This document shows positions 9,471 to 19,541 of a stretch of DNA of 64,000 bases, piece after piece (positions within the stretch are counted from its first letter, which is position 1; each line of letters starts with the position of its first letter). Source of the stretch: Azoarcus sp. Lineage in GTDB: Bacteria; Pseudomonadota; Gammaproteobacteria; Burkholderiales; Rhodocyclaceae. The notes under the pieces were generated by a model. That model had not been told where the DNA came from, made no database searches, and saw only the letters and a list, made by a program, of their open reading frames with translations. The stretch covers positions 50,159 to 114,158 of the forward strand of contig JAIRMC010000106.1 in NCBI GenBank assembly GCA_031258965.1. The letters run 5' to 3'. The translations under genes and the position numbers were made by a program.

Positions 9471-10880
9471 ATGACTTCGACCGTTCGTACCCGCTTCGCC
9501 CCAAGCCCGACAGGCTACCTCCACATCGGCGGGGCGCGCACCGCCCTTTTTTCCTGGGCTTATGCCCGCCATTGCGGCGGCAGTTTCATCCTGCGCATCG
9601 AGGATACCGACCTCGCCCGCTCCACGCCGGAAGCCGTGCAGGCCATCCTCGACGGCATGGCCTGGCTTGGACTCGATCACGATGAAGGGCCGTTCTACCA
9701 GACGCGGCGCATGGATCGCTACAAGGAAGTCATCCAGCGGATGCTTGCCGACGGCACGGCCTACCCCTGCTATACCTCGAAAGAAGAACTCGATGCCCTG
9801 CGCGCGGCGCAGGAAGCCAGAAAAGAAAAACCGCGCTATGACGAGCGTTGGCGACCTGAACCCGGCAAGACGCTGCCGCCCGCGCCCGAAGGCGTCGCGC
9901 CCGTCGTGCGGTTCCGGAACCCGAAAGACGGTGCGGTCGTCTGGGACGACGTCGTAAAAGGGCGTGTCGAGATCGCCAACGCCGAACTCGACGACTTCAT
10001 CATCGCCCGCGCCGACGGCGCCCCGACCTACAATTTCTGCGTCGTCGTCGATGACTGGGACATGGGCATTACCCACGTCATTCGCGGCGATGACCACGTC
10101 AACAACACGCCGCGCCAGATCAACGTCCTCACGGCGCTCGGCGCGGCCATCCCGCGATACGCCCATCTTTCGATGATCCTCGGCGACGACGGCGCGAAAC
10201 TCTCCAAACGCCACGGCGCGGTCAGCGTCATGCAATACCGGGACGCGGGCTATTTGCCCGAGGCCGTCGTCAATTACCTTGCCCGGCTCGGCTGGAGCCA
10301 TGGCGACGACGAAATCTTCAGCCGCGAGCGTTTCATCGAATGGTTCGACCTCGACCACATCACTTCCTCCGCCGCGCAATTCAACACCGGCAAACTAGAC
10401 TGGCTCAACGCGCAATACATCAAGGCCGCCCGCGACAGCGATCTCGCGCGAGAGGCGACCGAGCGCCTCGACGCGCGGGGCATCGACACCATGGACGGTC
10501 CCGCGCTTCCCGCCGTCGTGGCGCTCTACAAAGAACGCGCGGGCAATCTCAATCAACTGGCCGAAGCCATCGCTCCTTTTTACCGGACGCCCGTCATTTC
10601 ACCGGAACTTGCCGAAAAACATCTCGACGCTCCGGCGTGCGCGGCGCTGGAGTCATTGCACGCCCGGCTGGAGAAACTCTCGGACTGGGAAAAAGACGCC
10701 ATCAGCCAGGTAATCAAGGAAACCCTCAGGGAGCACGGCCTGAAAATGCCGCGCCTGGCCATACCGCTGCGCGTCGCCCTGTTCGGCGTGGAGCATACCC
10801 CTTCCATCGACGACGTCCTGGCCGTGCTCGGGCGCGACCAGACCCTGCAAAAACTGGCGCGCCTTCGGCGTCCGCAATGA
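9471..10880 (+). CDS. gltX: Glutamyl-tRNA synthetase
   Basis: [32 protein letters not shown] (HIGH-type) and KLSKRHGAV (KMSKS-type). Confidence 0.96.
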   Translation: MTSTVRTRFAPSPTGYLHIGGARTALFSWAYARHCGGSFILRIEDTDLARSTPEAVQAILDGMAWLGLDHDEGPFYQTRRMDRYKEVIQRMLADGTAYPCYTSKEELDALRAAQEARKEKPRYDERWRPEPGKTLPPAPEGVAPVVRFRNPKDGAVVWDDVVKGRVEIANAELDDFIIARADGAPTYNFCVVVDDWDMGITHVIRGDDHVNNTPRQINVLTALGAAIPRYAHLSMILGDDGAKLSKRHGAVSVMQYRDAGYLPEAVVNYLARLGWSHGDDEIFSRERFIEWFDLDHITSSAAQFNTGKLDWLNAQYIKAARDSDLAREATERLDARGIDTMDGPALPAVVALYKERAGNLNQLAEAIAPFYRTPVISPELAEKHLDAPACAALESLHARLEKLSDWEKDAISQVIKETLREHGLKMPRLAIPLRVALFGVEHTPSIDDVLAVLGRDQTLQKLARLRRPQ

Positions 10881-10953
10881 CACGCCGTAGGGGCCGCTCC
10901 TATGGCCTTCCATCCTCTATATACTCACCCGCCAATCTATCAGCTGAGATGCC

Positions 10954-12225
10954 ATGAAACCCGAAACGCTTGCCGTCCATGGCGGCTACACCCCCGATCC
11001 CACGACCCATGCCGTTGCTGTGCCGATTTACCAGACAACCTCCTACTCTTTCGACGATACCCGCCACGGCGCGGATTTGTTCGATCTCAAGGTGCCGGGA
11101 AATATTTATACCCGCATCATGAATCCCACCAACGCCGTGTTGGAGCAGCGCGTCGCGGCGATGGAGGGCGGCGTTGGGGCGCTGGCGACGGCTTCCGGCA
11201 TGGCTGCGATCACTTACGCCATCCAGACCATTGCCGAGGCAGGCGACAATATCGTTTCCGCCGCCACGCTGTATGGCGGTACTTACAATCTTCTCGCCCA
11301 CACTTTTCCGCAGTTGGGCATCGAGACGCGTTTTGCCGATTACCGCAATCCGGACAGTTTCCGGCGTCTGATCGACGAACGCACGAAAGCCATTTTTTGT
11401 GAATCCGTCGGTAATCCTCTCGGGAACATCACGGATTTCGAGCCGCTGGCCGCCATTGCCCACGAGGCGGGCATTCCGCTGATTGTCGATAACACGGTGC
11501 CTTCCCCTTATCTGTGCCGGCCTTTCGAGTACGGCGCGGACGTGGTTGTGCATTCGCTTACCAAATATCTCGGCGGGCACGGCAATTCGCTTGGCGGCAT
11601 CATCGTCGATTCGGGCAAATTCCCCTGGGCGCAATATAAAACGCGCTTTCCGAGATTGAGCGCGCCGGATGTTTCCTACCACGGCGTGGTTTATACCGAG
11701 GCATTCGGCGAGGCGGCGTATATCGGGCGGGCGCGCGTCGTGCCCTTGCGCAACCAGGGCGCGGCGCTTTCGCCGTTCAATGCCTTCCTGATCCTGCAAG
11801 GCGTGGAGACGGTCGCCCTGCGGCTCGACCGCATCTGCGATAACGCGGTCAAGGTTGCGGAATTCCTCAAGGGACACGCCAAAACGTCGTGGGTTAATTA
11901 CGCTGGTTTGCCCGATCACCCCGATCATCCGCTGGTGCGGAAGTATCTGGGGGGCCGCGCTTCGGGCATCCTGACCTTCGGCGTGAAAGGCGGCAGCGAG
12001 GCGGGCGCGCGCTTCCAGGATGCGCTTCGGCTGTTTACGCGGCTGGTCAATATCGGCGATGCCAAATCGCTTGCCTGCCATCCGGCGTCCACCACACACC
12101 GGCAGCTCAACGCGGAGGAATTGGCAAAGGCGGGCGTGCTGCCCGACATGGTGCGGCTGTCCATCGGCATCGAGCATATCGACGATCTCCTCGCCGATCT
12201 CGATCAGGCTCTGGCAGCGGTCTGA
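10954..12225 (+). CDS. metY: O-acetylhomoserine sulfhydrylase (Cys/Met metabolism PLP enzyme)
   Basis: MKPETLAVHGGYTPDPTTHAVAVPIYQTTSYSFDDTRHGADLF..., PLP lysine in VVHSLTKYLGGHG. Confidence 0.88.
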   Translation: MKPETLAVHGGYTPDPTTHAVAVPIYQTTSYSFDDTRHGADLFDLKVPGNIYTRIMNPTNAVLEQRVAAMEGGVGALATASGMAAITYAIQTIAEAGDNIVSAATLYGGTYNLLAHTFPQLGIETRFADYRNPDSFRRLIDERTKAIFCESVGNPLGNITDFEPLAAIAHEAGIPLIVDNTVPSPYLCRPFEYGADVVVHSLTKYLGGHGNSLGGIIVDSGKFPWAQYKTRFPRLSAPDVSYHGVVYTEAFGEAAYIGRARVVPLRNQGAALSPFNAFLILQGVETVALRLDRICDNAVKVAEFLKGHAKTSWVNYAGLPDHPDHPLVRKYLGGRASGILTFGVKGGSEAGARFQDALRLFTRLVNIGDAKSLACHPASTTHRQLNAEELAKAGVLPDMVRLSIGIEHIDDLLADLDQALAAV

Positions 12226-12243
12226 GCGGGGGCGGCGCCGCGT

Positions 12244-13131
12244 TCAGCGTATTTCTATCTGCTCGAACGCGGGCGGCAGGATGGCGCGAGGGGTATCGTC
12301 CCCGGATTCGGCTTCGCCGGGCGTGTCCGCTTCCGTTTCCGTGCCGGACTCGGAACCAGGCAACGATTCGGGAACGGGAAGCCGCGATTCAATCATGATC
12401 GCCACGCGACGGTTGCGCGCCCGGCCCGCTTCGGTGTCATTGTCCGCCACCGGACGTTGGTCGGCATAGCCCGCGGCGGTGAGGCGATCCGGAAGAACGC
12501 CGTTTTCGATGAACAGACGCACCACGGCGGAGGCCCGGACGGCGGAGAGTTCCCAGTTGGAGGGGAAGCGGTAGTTGCTGATCGGCAGGCTGTCGGTATG
12601 GCCTTCGACCGTGATCGGAAACTCTGCCATGGCGATGACGCCCGCCACGGCGCGCAGCGCCGCCACCGCTTCGCTGCCGAGCACGGCTTCGCCGGGCGCA
12701 AAAAGCGCGCTGGCGTTGATTTCCACCGTGACGCCGAATGCGCCTTCGGTGACGTTGACCTGGCCGTTTTCGGTCAGGGGACGCAGCGCGCCGCGAATGG
12801 CGTCGGCCATGTTGCGCATTTTCCGCGCGGTCTGCCGTCTGCGTTCCTCGGCCTGTTTGTTGCGCGCGACGGCATGGCCGGGCCGGATCGGCGGCACTAT
12901 CGTTGTTACCGGCGGCGTCGTGACTTGCGGGCTGTTCATGTCGATAGCGGCGCTGCGGAACGCCTGCCCCAAGGATTCGGACAGCGCGCGGTATTTGCCT
13001 TCGTTGACCGAGCTGAGCGAGTACATGACGACGAAGAAGGCGAACAGCAGGGTGATGAAATCCGCGTAGGAAACGAGCCAGCGTTCGGTGTTTTCGTGCT
13101 CTTCGGCACGGTATTTGCGTTGTCGCGGCAT
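12244..13131 (-). CDS. motD: Flagellar motor protein MotD (MotB/OmpA family)
   Basis: WLVSYADFITLLFAFFVVMYSLSSVNEGKYRALSESLGQAFR plus OmpA-like VEGHTDSLPI...NWELSAVRASAVVRLF. Confidence 0.88.
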   Translation of the reverse strand: MPRQRKYRAEEHENTERWLVSYADFITLLFAFFVVMYSLSSVNEGKYRALSESLGQAFRSAAIDMNSPQVTTPPVTTIVPPIRPGHAVARNKQAEERRRQTARKMRNMADAIRGALRPLTENGQVNVTEGAFGVTVEINASALFAPGEAVLGSEAVAALRAVAGVIAMAEFPITVEGHTDSLPISNYRFPSNWELSAVRASAVVRLFIENGVLPDRLTAAGYADQRPVADNDTEAGRARNRRVAIMIESRLPVPESLPGSESGTETEADTPGEAESGDDTPRAILPPAFEQIEIR

Positions 13132-13140
13132 GGCGCTTCC

Positions 13141-13887
13141 TCAATGGATGCGGCCCCGCATCCGGCTCTCGATGATGCGCGGGTTATCGCCGTTGGCGAT
13201 GCCCAGCAGGCCGTCGATGTACATTTCGCGCCGGGCGGCCTGGGAACTGATGTGGGCCATGAGCTTTTTGGAGACGGGTAGGAGCACGAGGTTGGCGAGG
13301 CCGACGCCGTAGATGGTGGCGACGAAGGCAACCGCGATGCCCGCGCCGAGTTTCGTGGGATCCGAAAGGTTTTCCATGACATGGATCAGCCCGAGCACCG
13401 CGCCGAGGATGCCGATGGTCGGCGAGTAGCCGCCTGCGCTCTCCCAGATGCGGGCGCTTTGACGCATACGCGCCGCCCAGGCGTCGGTTTCGATTTCCAG
13501 CGCCTCGCGCAGGAAATCGGGTTCGGCGCCATCGACGAGCATTTGCAGGCCGCGGCGCATGAAGGGTTCGGCAAGGGTGTTGATGTGCCGCTCCAGCACG
13601 AGCAGGCCATCGCGCCGCGCCACCATGCTCCAGCCGACGACGAGAGAGACGACTTGTTCGAGGTCGCGGCGCGGCGGGGCGAAAACCCATTTGACCATTC
13701 TCACGCCGTCGAGAAAGACGCGTGGCGGGCTTTGCAGCAGTACCGCGCCGGTTGTGCCGCCGACGACGATGAGGAAGGCCGTGGGTTGCAGCAGCGAGGA
13801 GAGGTGGCCGCCTTCGAGTATTTGCCCGGCAAGGATGGCCCCCAGGGCGATGATGATGCCGAGAATACTGATGTTGTCCATGGCCAC
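13141..13887 (-). CDS. motC: Flagellar motor protein MotC (MotA/ExbB family)
   Basis: ILGIIIALGAILAGQILEGGHLSSLLQPTAFLIVVGGTTGAVLLQSP ... GGYSPTIGILGAVLGLIHVM. Confidence 0.9.
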   Translation of the reverse strand: MAMDNISILGIIIALGAILAGQILEGGHLSSLLQPTAFLIVVGGTTGAVLLQSPPRVFLDGVRMVKWVFAPPRRDLEQVVSLVVGWSMVARRDGLLVLERHINTLAEPFMRRGLQMLVDGAEPDFLREALEIETDAWAARMRQSARIWESAGGYSPTIGILGAVLGLIHVMENLSDPTKLGAGIAVAFVATIYGVGLANLVLLPVSKKLMAHISSQAARREMYIDGLLGIANGDNPRIIESRMRGRIH

Positions 13888-13896
13888 GGGTTTCCG

Positions 13897-14670
13897 TCAG
13901 ACTTTCAGCGCGTTGCCGGACGGGTGGCCACGCCGCGCGCCGCTCCTGGCCTTGGCCGCTAGCGGCCCGGCCATCTGGGCGCGCAAGCGCGCCACGGCCT
14001 GGCTGTGAAGCTGGCTCACGCGGGATTCCGTCACGCCAAGCACTTCGCCGATTTCGCGCAGGTTGAGGTCCTCGTCATAGTAGAGGGCCATTACCATTTT
14101 TTCGCGTTCGGGCAGTTCTTCAATTGCCTTGACCAGTCTCGTCTTGGTGTCGGCGTCTTCCAGCAGTTCGAGCGGGGTCGGGCCGGCTTCGCCAAGATGG
14201 CGTTCGAGAAAGTCCTCGCCCTCTCCGGAGGAAAAGTCGTCGAAATACACGAGTTGATGCCCGCGCGCGTCTTGCAACATGTGCTGGTATTCGGACAGCG
14301 GCATATCGAGATGCGCGGCCAGTTCCCCTTCACTGGGTGGGCGGCCGTTTTTCTGTTCGAGTTCCCGGATGGCCGTTTCGATGCGCCGCATGCCGCGCCG
14401 GGCGCTGCGCGGCGCCCAATCGGCATCGCGCAGGCCGTCGAGCATCGCGCCGCGGATGCGTTGCGCGGCATAGGTTTCAAATTGTGCGCCCATGCCTTCC
14501 TCGAAACGGTTGAGTGCTTCGAGCAGGCCCATCATGCCGTTCTGCACCAGATCCTCGACTTCGACGCTGGCGGGCAGCCTGGACATCATCTGATATGCAA
14601 TACGTTTGACCAGCGGCGCATGGGCGGCCACCAGGCTATCTACATCGAGTCGGCCTTCAGCGTCATGCAT
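13897..14670 (-). CDS. fliA: RNA polymerase sigma factor for flagellar operon, FliA (sigma28)
   Basis: LVKRIAYQMMSRLPASVEVEDLVQNGMMGLLEALNRFEEGMGAQFETYAAQRIRGAMLDGLRDADWAPR; C-term ALYYDEDLNLREIGEVLGVTESRVSQLHSQAVARLR. Confidence 0.95.
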   Translation of the reverse strand: MHDAEGRLDVDSLVAAHAPLVKRIAYQMMSRLPASVEVEDLVQNGMMGLLEALNRFEEGMGAQFETYAAQRIRGAMLDGLRDADWAPRSARRGMRRIETAIRELEQKNGRPPSEGELAAHLDMPLSEYQHMLQDARGHQLVYFDDFSSGEGEDFLERHLGEAGPTPLELLEDADTKTRLVKAIEELPEREKMVMALYYDEDLNLREIGEVLGVTESRVSQLHSQAVARLRAQMAGPLAAKARSGARRGHPSGNALKV

Positions 14671-14794
14671 CCATGCGACCTGTCATTGCGCGAACCGTAA
14701 TTACACGGGTGCGGCGAAAACGGGATATTCCTTTTTCCTTCTACCGGCGACAGCACTGTGCCGTGCATTGCAATGCCATTCTCGCCGCGCCGTC

Positions 14795-15589
14795 TCAGCC
14801 GGACGCGCCGGCTTCCCGCCATGGCGGCGCTGCCGCGAGACGGTGCAGGAAACTTGCGCCCGCCTCGCGCGCCGAGGACGTGGACGGCATGCGGGTCAGA
14901 CCCGCCGCCAGATCGTCGCGCTCGACTTCACCGAGCCAAATCAGCGGAATGCCGACATGTTGCCGCACCAGCACTTGCAGCGATGTGAAGAAATTCCGCG
15001 CATCGGCGATGCCGCGCGCCCGCGTTACCGCCACATGCAAGGATCCCGCTCCGGCGGCGGCCAGTTGTTTGATCGCGCGGTAGGCGTCGGTTGCGCCGCT
15101 AGCGCTGGCTTCGGCCACCAATAGGCGCTGGGGCGCGGCCAACACGAAGGGCGAAGGGTCTTTCGCCGAATCGCAACCGGCATGGATCAGTACGAAACCG
15201 GCATGACTGTGCAATACCCGCAAGGCTTGCACCAGGCAGGCGCGGCGGGCATCGTCGAGCAGGGGCAGGGCGAGTGCGGCGGCGGCGGCGGGAACACGCC
15301 CGAACAGGCCGGGCACGGGCTGCAAGAGCCTGGCCAGCGTCATGTGCCCATCAAGCATTTGCAAGAGATCGGGGCCAGGCGCAAGCCCCAGTGCGCCCCC
15401 GAGCGCCTCTTTGCCCGTGGCTTCGTCCAGCAGCAGCACGCGCTGGCGCTGCGCCGCGATGCGATGCGCGGCGAGCACCGCGTTGTTGGCGCGATAGCGG
15501 CCCGTGGCGTAGAAGGCGACCACCGCAGGCGGGGTCTGGCGAAACAAACGGCGCAGGCCAGCGGCCTGGTCTTCACGTCCGTCGATCAT
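14795..15589 (-). CDS. flhG: FlhG/FleN-like MinD-family ATPase (divergent)
   Basis: MIDGREDQAAGLRRLFRQTPPAVVAFYATG... immediately downstream of flhF; P-loop is poorly conserved. Confidence 0.65.
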   Translation of the reverse strand: MIDGREDQAAGLRRLFRQTPPAVVAFYATGRYRANNAVLAAHRIAAQRQRVLLLDEATGKEALGGALGLAPGPDLLQMLDGHMTLARLLQPVPGLFGRVPAAAAALALPLLDDARRACLVQALRVLHSHAGFVLIHAGCDSAKDPSPFVLAAPQRLLVAEASASGATDAYRAIKQLAAAGAGSLHVAVTRARGIADARNFFTSLQVLVRQHVGIPLIWLGEVERDDLAAGLTRMPSTSSAREAGASFLHRLAAAPPWREAGASG

Positions 15590-15590
15590 C

Positions 15591-17003
15591 TCAGGCTCCT
15601 TGCGCGGCAAGCATCGCGCCCGCATCGTCGCCGCCGAGCCGCCACGGCGACCCGTCCATCTGTGGGCGCAGGGCGCGTTGCAGCAGCCAGCCGCGCCGGG
15701 GCAGGTGCAGATCCTCGGGAACGCGCTGCCCGTTGGTGATGTAGCAGATGTCGAGCTTGCGGCGAACGGCGACATCAATGGCCGGGGCAAGCGAGGCCGC
15801 TTCGTCCTCCTTGGTGAGAATGCAGCCTACTGTTTCCGGCCCGCCGAACGCTTTCACCACATCGTCGAGGGTATCGCCCCGGCAGGTGGCGTTGAGCAGC
15901 AACAGGCGGCGCACTTCGCCCGCGCCGGTCAGCATCGCGGCCTGCGCGGCAACCGCGCGGTCGCGCTGGCTCATTCCCATGGTATCGACGAGCACCATGC
16001 GCTTGCCGCGCAGGTCGAGCAGGGTCTGGCGCAATTCCGTGGCATCGCGCACGGCAAAGACCGGCACGCCGAGAATGCGCCCGTAGATGCGCAATTGCTC
16101 CTGCGCGCCGATGCGGTAGCCGTCCGTCGTAATCAGCGCCAGTTGCCCGGCGTCGTGGCGGGTCACGAAGCGCGCCGCCAGTTTGGCGACCGTCGTGGTC
16201 TTGCCCACGCCGGTGGGGCCGACGAGCGCGAATACGCCGCCCGCGTCGATGACTTCATCGCCGTTCGCGCGCAGCTTCAGGCGTTGCCCAAGCGCCCCGG
16301 CCAGCAGTTCCAGCGCGTTTTCAGCCGAAGCGTCCGCGCTGACGGCCTTGCTCAATTCGCGCGCGACGGCGGCGGAAAACCCGCTTGCGAGCAATTGTCC
16401 GAGCACTTCGGCGCGTGCAGGCGCATTGCGGCGCGTTTCATTCCAGCCGAAACCGCTCAATTCGCGCTCGATGACGCCGCGTATGCCGGAGATTTCTTCC
16501 ATCAGACGAGCATTGGTCTGTTGCAGGGCGCGCAAGCGTTCGCCGTCCGCGCTGCGGGCGACGACTTTTTCGGCAACGCGGTCCGCCATTTTTTCCACCA
16601 CCTGTTCGCCGTTTCCCGCCTCGGCGCGGCGGGCGGCGTCGAGCCGGGGCGGCGAGAAGGGGCGGACATTTTCCGGACGGGGCGCGGCGGGTGACGCGGC
16701 GCGCGGCGCATGGGCGGCGAGATGCCGGGGAATCGTGTCAGCCGCCAAGCTGGAGAGCGTGACGTGGAAATCCCGGTCATCGTAATTCCCGGCGGTTCCA
16801 GCCGGTCGCCGCGTTTCGTCACAAGCCGGGCGCGGGCGGGGCGCGGCATGCAGCGTATCAATGGCGCCCGGCGGCAGGGCGAGGATTTCGACCCCGTCCG
16901 CGACGGCCCGGTTCGAGAGGACAATGGCTTCGGCGCCCAGTTCCGCCTTCAGCGCCCGCAAAGCCTCGCGGGTCGTGGGGGCAAAATAGCGTTTGACATC
17001 CAT
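15591..17003 (-). CDS. flhF: Flagellar biosynthesis GTPase FlhF (SRP-type)
   Basis: MDVKRYFAPTTREALRALKAELGAEAIVLSNR...; FALVGPTGVGKTTTVAKLAARFV; LALITTDGYRIGAQEQLRIYGRILGVPV. Confidence 0.95.
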   Translation of the reverse strand: MDVKRYFAPTTREALRALKAELGAEAIVLSNRAVADGVEILALPPGAIDTLHAAPRPRPACDETRRPAGTAGNYDDRDFHVTLSSLAADTIPRHLAAHAPRAASPAAPRPENVRPFSPPRLDAARRAEAGNGEQVVEKMADRVAEKVVARSADGERLRALQQTNARLMEEISGIRGVIERELSGFGWNETRRNAPARAEVLGQLLASGFSAAVARELSKAVSADASAENALELLAGALGQRLKLRANGDEVIDAGGVFALVGPTGVGKTTTVAKLAARFVTRHDAGQLALITTDGYRIGAQEQLRIYGRILGVPVFAVRDATELRQTLLDLRGKRMVLVDTMGMSQRDRAVAAQAAMLTGAGEVRRLLLLNATCRGDTLDDVVKAFGGPETVGCILTKEDEAASLAPAIDVAVRRKLDICYITNGQRVPEDLHLPRRGWLLQRALRPQMDGSPWRLGGDDAGAMLAAQGA

Positions 17004-17204
17004 GGCTCGAATCTCCCGGTTCGGCGCGCGCCAGCGGCGCGATCCCGGCATGATTATGCGACTCGCCCCGGCACTGGAACCACAGGAATAAACAGGTTTT
17101 CCGCCGTCTATTTCTCACGGCCCGCTTCAACGCGTCCTTACGCCATGGTACATACGGGCCTTATAATGCCCAATCCGGACAAAATAGAATTTTGGAATAA
17201 AAAA

Positions 17205-17224
17205 TACGTAGTAACACCTACGTA
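17205..17224. promoter_or_regulatory. Perfect inverted repeat TACGTAG-N6-CTACGTA in an AT-rich intergenic patch
   Basis: Sequence TACGTAGTAACACCTACGTA between divergent flhF and the GGDEF/EAL gene; possible operator. Confidence 0.35.
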
Positions 17225-17413
17225 CAAGTACATCTCGTTCCCGGCAAGGCAATCCCATACCATGGAAATGGTTTTTCTGCCTGACACTCCCTTTCCACGC
17301 CGTTCCCGAACAATGGCGGCCAATGCCTTCCATAAGGCATATCATGATCCTTCGCCCCTCATCGTCGCGGTCTTTCTCAATACGGACACGCCGCTTTTCG
17401 CGCCACGCTCACG

Positions 17414-19429
17414 ATGGGCAGGTACATGAAGAAAGCCAGCCCTGATTCATTCCGGAAGCGCGTCATCGCTTGCAGCCTTCTCATGGGCAGCATCCTGTTC
17501 GCCCTGATGCTGACGATCAACCTCTATTCGGTCGGCGAACAGATCGAACGCCAGATCGACGCCCGCATCGACGCCACCGCCACCGCTTACCGGGCGGTAC
17601 TCGTCGGCCCGCTGGTCGGGCGGGACTACGCGGCCTTGCACGACATACTCAAGGTCTGGAAAGAAACCGGCGATCTCACCTACATTGTCATCATGAATGC
17701 CAAGGGGCAGCGCCTGACCGAAATAGGGCTGGAACACGGCGCGCCCCCGCCCGCCCCCGGCAGTGCCGGTACCGCCGTCCGCCACATCCGTTTCGACGTG
17801 AACTACCTTGGGCAGCATTACGGCTCGGTGCAATACGGCCTGTCTACCGATTACCTGGCCATAGACCGCAAAAAATTGATCCTCTACAACTGCTTTGGCG
17901 CGCTCGTGGGGATATGCCTGTTCTCCCTCATGGCCATCGCGTTGGCCCGGCACATCATCAAACCCTTGCTGGATTTGAGCGCCGTCGCCGAACGCATCGG
18001 TTCGGGCAATTACGACGTGCGGATGGACGCCACCGGCGTCTCCGAACTCGACAGCCTGATCGGGCATTTTCGCTCCATGGCGCTCACGGTGAGCAGCAAG
18101 GTATCCATGCTCGAATGGCAGGCGCAACACGATGCACTCACCGACGCCTTCAACCGCCGGGCATTCCAGCAACACACCGCGGGACTGCTCGACGACCCCG
18201 GCGGACCGAATGTCAGCATGCTCTACATCGACCTCGACCAGTTCAAGGCCATCAACGACAATTGCGGTCACAGTGCCGGAGACATCCTGCTTACCCGCGT
18301 TGCCCACTTGCTCGAATCGCGCCTGGACAACGCATTCGTCGCCCGCATTGGCGGCGACGAATTTTCCGCCGTCGTCACCCTGGAGGACGAAGCGGATGTT
18401 CGCCAGTTGGCGCAGAGCATCATCAACGACATCTCCAACATCCATTTCGAGTGGGAAGGCCAGAGCTACCGGGTTGGCGCGAGCATTGGCGTAGCCTCCT
18501 GCCGCGCGCTCGGCACCCGCTCGCTCAAGGATCTGATGATCGCCGCCGACACCGCCTGCTTCGGCGCCAAGGAACTTGGGCGCAACCGCATCCGGGTCTA
18601 TCGTCCCAACGATGACTACTTTTGCCAGCGCCGGGAGGAACTGCGCAGCGTGGCGGAACTCAACAACATGCTCGCCCAGAATCGTTTCATCCTCTATCAC
18701 CAGCGTTTCTCCCCGCTGGCGGGCAATCGGGGCAACCATGCCGAAATCCTGCTTCGCGTGCGCAACAGCGAAGGCGGCGTCGACGGCCCGGCGAACCTCA
18801 TCCACGCCGCCGAACGCTACAACCTCATGCCGCATATCGACCGATGGGTCATCGAAAGCGCCTGCCGCCAGATTTCACAGTGGGAAAAAGACAGCAGCCC
18901 TATCAGCGTCGATTGCTTCGGCATCAACATTTCGGGCGCCAGCCTTTCCGACGAACGCTTTCCGGACTTTGTCCTCGGCCAGATTCGCGCCAGCGGCATC
19001 AACCCGAAGAAACTGTGCTTCGAGATCACGGAAAGCAGCGCTGTCGCCAACATCGAACCGGCGCTGCATTTCATCGAAAGCGTGCGCAAGGCGGGCGCGG
19101 TGGTCGCGCTCGACGATTTCGGAAGCGGCCTGTCGTCGTTCGCCTACCTCAAACGTTTCCAGGCCGATTACCTGAAAGTCGACGGCGCTTTCATCAGCAA
19201 CATCGACGGCGACTCGACCAATTTCGCCATCGTCAAGGCCATCGTTACCCTGGCGCGCGCCCACGGCCTCCACACCGTGGCCGAATATGTGCACAGCGCG
19301 AGCATCCTCCAACTGATTCGTGAGATCGGCATCGACTACGCCCAGGGCTTCCAATGCCACAAACCGGAACCCCTCGAACAGCTTGCCCTCCATGGCGCCT
19401 GCCTGGCGGCACAACTGCCCATCCACTGA
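17414..19429 (+). CDS. Membrane sensor with HAMP, GGDEF and EAL domains
   Basis: N-terminal TM/periplasmic region, DALTDAFNRRAF...ARIGGDEFSAVV and FEITESSAVANI...VALDDFGSGLSSFAYLKRFQADYLKVDGAF. Confidence 0.92.
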   Translation: MGRYMKKASPDSFRKRVIACSLLMGSILFALMLTINLYSVGEQIERQIDARIDATATAYRAVLVGPLVGRDYAALHDILKVWKETGDLTYIVIMNAKGQRLTEIGLEHGAPPPAPGSAGTAVRHIRFDVNYLGQHYGSVQYGLSTDYLAIDRKKLILYNCFGALVGICLFSLMAIALARHIIKPLLDLSAVAERIGSGNYDVRMDATGVSELDSLIGHFRSMALTVSSKVSMLEWQAQHDALTDAFNRRAFQQHTAGLLDDPGGPNVSMLYIDLDQFKAINDNCGHSAGDILLTRVAHLLESRLDNAFVARIGGDEFSAVVTLEDEADVRQLAQSIINDISNIHFEWEGQSYRVGASIGVASCRALGTRSLKDLMIAADTACFGAKELGRNRIRVYRPNDDYFCQRREELRSVAELNNMLAQNRFILYHQRFSPLAGNRGNHAEILLRVRNSEGGVDGPANLIHAAERYNLMPHIDRWVIESACRQISQWEKDSSPISVDCFGINISGASLSDERFPDFVLGQIRASGINPKKLCFEITESSAVANIEPALHFIESVRKAGAVVALDDFGSGLSSFAYLKRFQADYLKVDGAFISNIDGDSTNFAIVKAIVTLARAHGLHTVAEYVHSASILQLIREIGIDYAQGFQCHKPEPLEQLALHGACLAAQLPIH

Positions 19430-19541
19430 ACATCGCGCCCGGACAAGACAAGCGTCATTGCGAGGGGCGGTACCGCCGTGGCGATCCGGATTATCGCCAT
19501 CCCGGTCTGGGATTGAAATAAGGCGGCTTCGCGGTTCCGCG

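Noticed and set aside
9351-10379. Extension of the minus-strand rep ORF (1009 aa) across gltX
   Set aside because: The extra 340 residues are antisense to the clearly coding gltX frame; GC-rich DNA leaves antisense frames open.
17447-18835. 462-aa minus-strand ORF opposite the GGDEF/EAL gene
   Set aside because: Shadow ORF; plus-strand frame has unambiguous GGDEF and EAL motifs.
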